Shown piece after piece: positions 47,086 to 52,681 of a stretch of 52,681 bases of DNA (its first letter is position 1; every line of letters begins with the position of its first letter). The stretch is from Clostridiales bacterium (GTDB lineage: Bacteria; Bacillota; Clostridia; Lachnospirales; Lachnospiraceae), in assembly GCA_012839295.1 (NCBI GenBank), contig DUNO01000019.1, forward strand, positions 1 to 52,681, in the 5' to 3' direction. The notes under the pieces are model-generated. The model was not told where the DNA came from. It was given only the letters and a program-made list of their open reading frames with translations, and did not search any database. The position numbers were made by a program, and so were the translations under genes.

Positions 47086-49737
47086 TTATTCTGAGCGTAA
47101 TGCCACAACCGGATCCTTCTTAGCCGCAATCTTCGACGGAATAAATCCGCCGAGCAGGGTCAGGAACATGCTGATGATAATGAGGATGACTCCTCCCGCA
47201 AGGGGCAGGGCAGCAGACACTCCTGAGATGCCGGAGACAGCCTTGATAATCATGTTAATCGGCAGATTCAGAAGGACCGTTATCACAATGCCCAGCAAGC
47301 CGGACACAAAGCCAACGATTAAGGTTTCTGCATTAAATACCCGGGAAATATCCCTCTTGGAGGCACCGATGGAACGCAGGATACCGATTTCCTTGGTCCG
47401 CTCCAGCACGGAGATATAAGTGATGATTCCAATCATAATAGAGGAAACCACTAAGGAAATGGCAACAAAGGCGATCAATACATAGGATATTACATTAATG
47501 ATGGAACTTACGGAGGACATCATCAGTCCAACGATATCCGTGTATTGGATCACATATTCCTCCTTGCCGTCCTCCTTCATCCGGGTGTTGTAAGCCTGGA
47601 TGGCATCGGCAATCGCTTCCTTCTCATCAAAGGAGGAGGCGTACAGGCTGATCGTGGAAGGATTGTCCATGTCAACAATACCCAGGGTCTGCAGGTTGCC
47701 TTCATAAGAAGCATCCGTAGTAGGAAGGGTGATCTGGTCCTGGAACATCTCAAGCACCTGATCCTCGGGCATGGTGGATATATAGGCCTCAGTCTGCAAT
47801 CTGGTCTCCTCATCCAGCGTTGCGACATAAGCATTTACATCCTCCATGGTAAGCTCCCGGTTCTCGCCGTCACTGAATTCAATCCCGCTGAACACATCGA
47901 TCCCGGGAGCGGATAGTTGCTGCTTTACAATCTCATTTTCGTTGGTACGGCTTATTACATAATCCGTCAATGCGCTGGTATAGCCGATTGCACCTGACAT
48001 GGAGGTGGAGACGGCATCCGCATTCGGGCGGATGATGCCAACGATCTTAAGGTCCGTGCCCTGCTCTACAAGATCAGCCATATAGGCCTTGTCTTCCCTC
48101 ATATCCTTCCAGGTATTGCTGTCCTTATCATACTTGTAATAGTCGGAGGGGAGTACCAGCTTGAAGGTTTTTGAAAGCAGCTCATCATAGGCAAAGTCCA
48201 CATCCTTTGTCTCATAGACCTCACCCTTCATGGCTGCGGACATCACCTTTTCCATTTCCTTTGGATCCTTTAAGCCAAGGGCGTAGATCATGATATCACT
48301 GATTTCGTTATTCTCATCCACCATGAGCACGACCTCATCATAGGAGGTTGGCCAACGTCCCGAAAGGACATCATACTGCGAGTTAAGCAGCTCCTGGTTG
48401 TTCAGCATTTCCTCCCATACCTTAAGCTGGCTGGAATACATGGAGCCCATGCCAGGAAAGGAGGGGCTTTGGGTAAAAGAGCTGAATATGGAGCTTGGAT
48501 TAAGCTGCATGATTCCATCAGAAACATCAAGGGAATAAATATTTAAGTCCAGGCTATAGCCGTACTGGACTGTGCTTGCATGGGAGGCGATGGTGTTGTC
48601 AGAACGGTCAAGCTCCTTCTTAAAGGCCTCCAGGTTATTTGTCTTTACTTCCTTTACCATGGTTTCCACCATATTACCCATGACGGGGTTGGAGTAAACC
48701 TTGTCCAGCTCATGGGAGATGTCTTTATTCTGGTTGGAGACAATGGAGGTCATGAGGCTGGTCATGTCCACGGATTCCTTCTCTATGATGATCGGGTAGG
48801 CGGACAGGGTATCCTTCTGCACGTTATCAATGTAGGATTGGATTCCGTTTGAGAGGGAAAGGATCAGCGCGATGCCGATGATGCCGATGCTTCCGGCAAA
48901 GGCGGTCATAAAAGTCCTTGTTTTCTTTGTCAACAGGTTGTTCATGGACAGGGACAGGGCGGTAAACATGGACATGGAGGTTTTCTTCATCAGGGCCTTC
49001 TTCTCGCTGGAACGGGACTTCCCGGCCTTGTCCACGGGCTTACTGGAAAATTCACTGACCTCATAGGGGTCGGAATCGCTTTTGATATTGCCGTCAAAGA
49101 GCCGGATGATTCTCGTGGAGTACTTCTTTGCCAGATCCGGGTTATGGGTAACCATAATGATCAGCTTTTCCTTTGCGATTTCCTTTAGGATCTCCATAAT
49201 CTGGACGCTGGTCTCCGAATCCAGGGCACCGGTGGGTTCATCGGCAAGGAGGATTTCGGGGTTATTTACAAGGGCGCGGGCTATGGCTACACGCTGCATC
49301 TGACCGCCGGACATCTGGTTTGGCTTTTTGTGGAGCTGGTCTGCAAGGCCTACCCTGGTCAGGGCATCGGTGGCGCGCTGCCTGCGCTCCGCCTTTGATA
49401 CGCCGGAGAGGGTCAGGGCTAATTCCACATTTGACAATACTGTCTGGTGGGGGATCAGGTTATAGTTCTGGAATACAAAACCGATGGAATGGTTGCGGTA
49501 GGAGTCCCAGTCCGTATCCTTAAACTCCTTGGTGGATTTCCCGTTGATGGACAAATCACCCTTCGTGTACCGGTCCAGACCCCCGATAATATTTAGCATG
49601 GTGGTTTTACCACAGCCGGAGGGACCCAGGATGGATACAAATTCGTTTTTCCGAAATTCAATGTTGATATCTTTCAAGGCATGGACAGTAGTGTCGCCTG
49701 CCTGATATTCCTTATAAATGCTTTGCAGCTTCAGCAT
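47086..49737 (-). CDS. Fused ABC ATPase/FtsX-type permease (MacB-like)
   Basis: This 883-residue protein has an N-terminal ATPase of the LolD/MacB/SalX type (GPSGCGKTTMLNIIGG Walker A; MSGGQMQRVAIARALVNNPE and LLADEPTGALDS), a first membrane helix about residue 285, a large external domain of about 400 residues, then three membrane helices of the FtsX/MacB permease at the C-terminus (YISVLERTKEIGILRSIGAS). The start at 49737 is chosen because GAAGGAGGAAGC lies just before it; the frame continues 11 codons further upstream. Family knowledge: antimicrobial peptide or lipid export. The adjacent divergent OmpR-type two-component system is a probable regulator. Confidence 0.92.
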   Translation of the reverse strand: MLKLQSIYKEYQAGDTTVHALKDINIEFRKNEFVSILGPSGCGKTTMLNIIGGLDRYTKGDLSINGKSTKEFKDTDWDSYRNHSIGFVFQNYNLIPHQTVLSNVELALTLSGVSKAERRQRATDALTRVGLADQLHKKPNQMSGGQMQRVAIARALVNNPEILLADEPTGALDSETSVQIMEILKEIAKEKLIIMVTHNPDLAKKYSTRIIRLFDGNIKSDSDPYEVSEFSSKPVDKAGKSRSSEKKALMKKTSMSMFTALSLSMNNLLTKKTRTFMTAFAGSIGIIGIALILSLSNGIQSYIDNVQKDTLSAYPIIIEKESVDMTSLMTSIVSNQNKDISHELDKVYSNPVMGNMVETMVKEVKTNNLEAFKKELDRSDNTIASHASTVQYGYSLDLNIYSLDVSDGIMQLNPSSIFSSFTQSPSFPGMGSMYSSQLKVWEEMLNNQELLNSQYDVLSGRWPTSYDEVVLMVDENNEISDIMIYALGLKDPKEMEKVMSAAMKGEVYETKDVDFAYDELLSKTFKLVLPSDYYKYDKDSNTWKDMREDKAYMADLVEQGTDLKIVGIIRPNADAVSTSMSGAIGYTSALTDYVISRTNENEIVKQQLSAPGIDVFSGIEFSDGENRELTMEDVNAYVATLDEETRLQTEAYISTMPEDQVLEMFQDQITLPTTDASYEGNLQTLGIVDMDNPSTISLYASSFDEKEAIADAIQAYNTRMKEDGKEEYVIQYTDIVGLMMSSVSSIINVISYVLIAFVAISLVVSSIMIGIITYISVLERTKEIGILRSIGASKRDISRVFNAETLIVGFVSGLLGIVITVLLNLPINMIIKAVSGISGVSAALPLAGGVILIIISMFLTLLGGFIPSKIAAKKDPVVALRSE

Positions 49738-49990
49738 AATGCTTCTTCCTCCTTCGATACGAATAGGCACAGGATAACAAAGGTATTTAAACTAATTATT
49801 AACAAAAGGAAAATTTATAAACTTTTCATTTTTAAATTTAGACCGTTATAAGCTAAAATAAATAATAAGTAAAGATGCAAAGATGAAAACAATGGGTAAA
49901 GCTGCAAGGCCAGAATAAGAATGCTGAGATAAATAAGTGAGAATGTAAAGCTGGAATAACAGCTGAGAATGAAAAAGGAGGAATTTTAAG

Positions 49991-50665
49991 ATGTTTCACA
50001 TCATGGTGGCAGAGGATGATCCCAATACCAGGAGATTGATGAGGATGGTCCTGGAGCAGAACGGCTATGAGGCGGTGCTGGCAAGGGATGGGCTTGAGGC
50101 GATGGAGCTGTTGGATAAGGTGCATGTAGATTTGATCGTCTTAGATGTTATGATGCCCCGGATGGACGGCTACGAATTTACGGAAACCTTACGGAGCGGG
50201 GGCTGGAATTTGCCGATTCTCATGGTTACAGCAAAGGAGGCACCTGCGGATAAGAAGAAAGGGTTCATCGTAGGTACGGATGATTACATGGTAAAGCCGG
50301 TGGACGAGGAAGAGATGCTCCTGCGGATTGCGGCGCTGCTGCGGCGTTCACAGATTGTAAACGAGCACCAGCTTGTGGTGGGAGATACGGTTCTGAAGTA
50401 TGATGAGCTGAGCGCATATTTCCAGGGAACCAGGATTGAATTTCCCAACAAGGAATTTATGCTCCTGTATAAGCTGTTGTCCTATGCAAATAAGATCTTT
50501 ACCCGCCGGCAGCTGATGGATGAGCTGTGGGCCATGGACAGTGATACGGATGAAAGGACCGTTGACGTACATATCAACCGCATCAGAGAGCGTCTAAAGG
50601 ATAATAAGGATTTTGAAATTATAACTGTGAGAGGGTTAGGGTATAAGGCGGTGAAGAGGGAATGA
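49991..50665 (+). CDS. OmpR/PhoB-type response regulator
   Basis: This 224-residue regulator has an N-terminal receiver (MVAEDDPNTRRLM, Asp52 in LIVLDVMMPRMDGYE, Lys in DYMVKPVDEEE) and a C-terminal winged helix (LVVGDTVLKYDELSAYFQGT, VDVHINRIRERLKDNKDFEI). AAAAAGGAGG lies before the ATG. It overlaps the kinase gene by 4 bases (ATGA) and is divergent from the ABC exporter at 47086, its likely target. Confidence 0.93.
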   Translation: MFHIMVAEDDPNTRRLMRMVLEQNGYEAVLARDGLEAMELLDKVHVDLIVLDVMMPRMDGYEFTETLRSGGWNLPILMVTAKEAPADKKKGFIVGTDDYMVKPVDEEEMLLRIAALLRRSQIVNEHQLVVGDTVLKYDELSAYFQGTRIEFPNKEFMLLYKLLSYANKIFTRRQLMDELWAMDSDTDERTVDVHINRIRERLKDNKDFEIITVRGLGYKAVKRE

Positions 50666-51717
50666 AAAAGACATTATCCTTTAATTTTCTAATGTTTATT
50701 ATAGTGTTCCTTATTATGTTTTCCTCTAACCTGATCTGTGTCTTAGGGATGATGGTCCTGTATTATTTGGACTTCTTCCATAATAATATATTTTCACACT
50801 ATGCATTTCCGGCATTGGCCATGCTGGCCAGCCTGATTGTAGGTACCGGCTTATCCATTATTGTGGGGAGGAAGATACTAAAGCCGGCAAATGAGCTCAT
50901 TAATGCCATGCAGGTTGTTGCAACCGGCGACTTTTCCGTCAGGGTAAAGGAACAAGGGAAGAAAACCGAGATGGCGGAGCTGCTCAGTAATTTCAATACC
51001 ATGGCAGAAGAGCTGGGAGGAATTGAGATGTTCCGCCAGGATTTCATTAATAATTTCTCCCATGAGTTCAAGACCCCCATTGTGTCGATCAGGGGATTCG
51101 CCAAACAGCTCTTAAAGGATAACATAAGCGAGGAGCAAAGAAAGGAATATGCAGGTATCATCATTGCAGAATCGGAGAGGCTGACCAATATGTCCTTCAA
51201 TATTTTATTGCTTACGAAGCTGGAAAACCAGCAGATCATCAGCGATAAGAAGGAATTCTACCTGGATGAACAGCTGAGAAAATGCGTTCTGTTATTGGAA
51301 AAGCAGTGGAGCAGGAAAAGGATCCAATTGAACCTCCAGCTGGAGGAGATTAGGTACCGGTCAAATGAGGAAATGCTGTCCCACGTATGGAATAACCTGA
51401 TTTTAAATGCAATTAAATTCAGTACGGAGGGAAGTGAGATGGTGATCAAATGCTATGCCCGGGGCAGAAAAGCCATTGTTGAGGTCCAGGATGAGGGAAT
51501 CGGGATTAACCCGGGTACCATGAAGCATATATTCGATAAGTTTTACCAGGGGGAAGCCTCACATACTACGGAGGGGAATGGCCTGGGGCTGCCATTGGTG
51601 AAAAGAATTGTGGATCTGTGCCAGGGAAGGATTACAGTAAGAAGTGAGGTTGGAAAAGGAAGCACCTTTACGGTACAATTGCCCTTGGAAGAGGTTTGTT
51701 ACCCTGCCAATCCCTGA
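50662..51717 (+). CDS. Membrane sensor histidine kinase
   Basis: This 351-residue kinase has two membrane helices (about 8-30 and 48-68), a short extracellular loop of about 15 residues, a HAMP domain, His134 in NNFSHEFKTPIVSIRGFAKQ, and the ATPase domain with NLILNAIKFST, DEGIGINPG and GNGLGLPLVKRI. The short loop suggests sensing within the membrane, as for BceS-type kinases paired with peptide-exporting ABC transporters (family knowledge). Translation is coupled to the upstream regulator by ATGA. Confidence 0.93.
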   Translation: MKKTLSFNFLMFIIVFLIMFSSNLICVLGMMVLYYLDFFHNNIFSHYAFPALAMLASLIVGTGLSIIVGRKILKPANELINAMQVVATGDFSVRVKEQGKKTEMAELLSNFNTMAEELGGIEMFRQDFINNFSHEFKTPIVSIRGFAKQLLKDNISEEQRKEYAGIIIAESERLTNMSFNILLLTKLENQQIISDKKEFYLDEQLRKCVLLLEKQWSRKRIQLNLQLEEIRYRSNEEMLSHVWNNLILNAIKFSTEGSEMVIKCYARGRKAIVEVQDEGIGINPGTMKHIFDKFYQGEASHTTEGNGLGLPLVKRIVDLCQGRITVRSEVGKGSTFTVQLPLEEVCYPANP

Positions 51718-51766
51718 CGATAAACAGGCTAAAAAAATTCAAGCTAAAAATATTACAACAAAAATA

Positions 51767-51830
51767 TTGACGGATTATTCTAAATTTGATATAATGTTAG
51801 GTACCTAACATTATTGTTAGCTTGCTAACA
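51767..51830 (+). promoter_or_regulatory. marR promoter with two palindromic operators
   Basis: TTGACG (51767-51772), a 17-base spacer and TATAAT (51790-51795) are followed by TGTTAGGTACCTAACA (51795-51810, perfect palindrome overlapping the -10) and TGTTAGCTTGCTAACA (51815-51830, near-perfect). The MarR-family product is expected to bind both and repress itself. Confidence 0.85.
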
Positions 51831-51845
51831 GAATTGAGGTGAGGG

Positions 51846-52298
51846 ATGAATAATAAATGGATGGAAAATGATAGGGCGATTGGGTTTGAGCTTAAGATGT
51901 TGTCCAATATGATAAAGCGGAAAATTGCAGCCATAAAAGCTTCGGAGCATGCGGAACAGCTTACGGGCATGCACGGATGGATTATCGGCTATTTATATGA
52001 CCGGCGGGATCAGAAGGATGTCTTCCAACGGGATATCGAGGCTGACTTTACGATCCGCCGTTCTACGGCTACGGGAATCCTCCAGCTGATGGAGAAGAAT
52101 GGGATGATTTACCGTGAGCCTGTTTCCTATGATGCAAGGCTGAAAAAATTGGTACTGACCCCGAAGGCAATCGCTTCCCACGAAGCAACGATGAAGGCAA
52201 TCCATAAGATGGAGGCCAATATCAAAAACGGTTTGACCCAGGAGGAGATAGAACAGTTTTTTATTATTCTTGATAAGATAAAAAAGAACGTGGAATAA
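51846..52298 (+). CDS. MarR family transcriptional regulator
   Basis: This 150-residue MarR-type winged-helix repressor has MHGWIIGYLYDRRDQKDVFQ, DIEADFTIRRSTATGILQLM, the wing YDARLKKLVLT, and the C-terminal dimer helices. GAGGTGAGGG lies before the ATG. It is encoded just downstream of two TGTTAG palindromes and upstream of an ABC exporter gene, so it probably represses the pair and is released by a compound the exporter removes (family knowledge). Confidence 0.93.
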   Translation: MNNKWMENDRAIGFELKMLSNMIKRKIAAIKASEHAEQLTGMHGWIIGYLYDRRDQKDVFQRDIEADFTIRRSTATGILQLMEKNGMIYREPVSYDARLKKLVLTPKAIASHEATMKAIHKMEANIKNGLTQEEIEQFFIILDKIKKNVE

Positions 52299-52301
52299 TT
52301 G

Positions 52302-52322
52302 GTCATCCTGAGATGGCTTTTT
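52302..52322 (+). terminator. Weak hairpin between marR and the ABC exporter
   Basis: GTCATC and GATGGC form a 6-base stem with a CTGA loop, then TTTTTA. It may attenuate rather than fully end transcription. Confidence 0.4.
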
Positions 52323-52357
52323 ATTTGTGCACGCTAACTAAAAATGAGGAGGTAAAG

Positions 52358-52681
52358 ATGATAAGACGACTAGCAAAGTGCATCAGACAGTATAAGAAGG
52401 ATACGATCCTGACACCGACCTTTGTGGGTATGGAGGTTATTATGGACGTAATTATTCCTCTCTTGATGGCTTATCTGATTGACCATGGGATTAATGAAGG
52501 AAGTATGGGGGTTATCTTAAAAATTGGTCTGATACTCGTCCTATGTAACTTGGTATCCCTTGCTTTCGGAGCCTTGGGAGGTGTTTATGCGGCGAAAGCA
52601 GCTGCCGGCTTTTGTGCGAATTTAAGGCATGATATTTATTATAAGGTACAGGACTTTTCCTTTGCCAATATTGATAAATTT
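52358..52681 (+). CDS. ABC exporter subunit, truncated by window end
   Basis: The first 108 codons are visible: a cytoplasmic start MIRRLAKCIRQYKKDTILTP, then two hydrophobic helices (VIMDVIIPLLMAYLI; GLILVLCNLVSLAFGALGGV) and LRHDIYYKVQDFSFANIDKF, which is typical of the membrane domain of LmrA/MdlA-type multidrug ABC exporters. GAGGAGG lies before the ATG. The ATPase part lies beyond the window. Position after a MarR repressor fits drug or peptide export. Confidence 0.85.
   Translation, partial: MIRRLAKCIRQYKKDTILTPTFVGMEVIMDVIIPLLMAYLIDHGINEGSMGVILKIGLILVLCNLVSLAFGALGGVYAAKAAAGFCANLRHDIYYKVQDFSFANIDKF

Overview
The window looks like chromosome of a low-to-medium GC anaerobic Firmicute, most likely a plant-fibre or mucin sugar using clostridium of the Lachnospiraceae type. 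The support is strong AGGAGG ribosome sites, YesM/YesN two-component pairs beside sugar ABC transporters, a rubredoxin-linked NADH oxidoreductase, an AtoDA-type CoA transferase, a GH120-type xylosidase and an encapsulin with ferritin-like cargo. I could not search databases, so the taxonomic call is inference. I see no tRNA, rRNA, CRISPR array or complete insertion sequence.

Layout. 1-1430: CoA-transferase pair, followed by a foldback element with IS-like ends. 1693-2839: encapsulin operon (cargo plus shell). 3122-5871: AraC regulator, an HPr-like protein lacking the phosphorylated histidine, and a methyl-accepting chemotaxis protein. 6031-9002: a P-type cation ATPase behind a yybP-ykoY (manganese) riboswitch whose 3' strand is shared with a terminator. 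9104-17171: a decayed, apparently LysR-controlled oxidoreductase locus. It contains an intact C-S lyase, a DUF3737 protein and a small protein, plus fragments of an aldo/keto reductase, a cyclophilin-like protein, an iron alcohol dehydrogenase, a carboxylesterase and a 37-residue fusion remnant. A BlaI/M56-peptidase pair sits inside it. 17517-20365: GH25 muramidase, a small protein and a truncated GH30. 20455-27464: three blocks of carboxylate or redox functions: LysR/AEC transporter/SGNH hydrolase, Na+-decarboxylase beta subunit with a 45-residue partner and a LysR, and a rubredoxin-domain FAD reductase.

27937-39056 is a visibly AT-richer carbohydrate island: YesM/YesN-like kinase and regulator, divergent from a CUT2-type ABC transporter (one ATPase, two permeases, one lipoprotein) and a large cytoplasmic GH106-like hydrolase. 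Near-identical 30-base direct repeats lie at both ends. 39271-42229 is a GH120 beta-xylosidase divergent from an AraC regulator, with five Shine-Dalgarno-like hairpin repeats in its leader. 42606-45832 is a CUT1 sugar importer behind three 61-base structured tandem repeats. It is followed by a two-component pair that a deletion has fused into a kinase stub and a receiver-less AraC fragment. 47086-51717 is a fused ABC ATPase/permease divergent from an OmpR-type two-component system. 51767-52681 is a MarR regulator with two palindromic operators in its promoter and the start of an ABC exporter.

The most unusual themes are (a) repeated short tandem duplications in gene leaders (14, 14, about 16, about 26 and 61 bases), two of which look structured and regulatory, and (b) several clean deletion scars that join halves of neighbouring genes.
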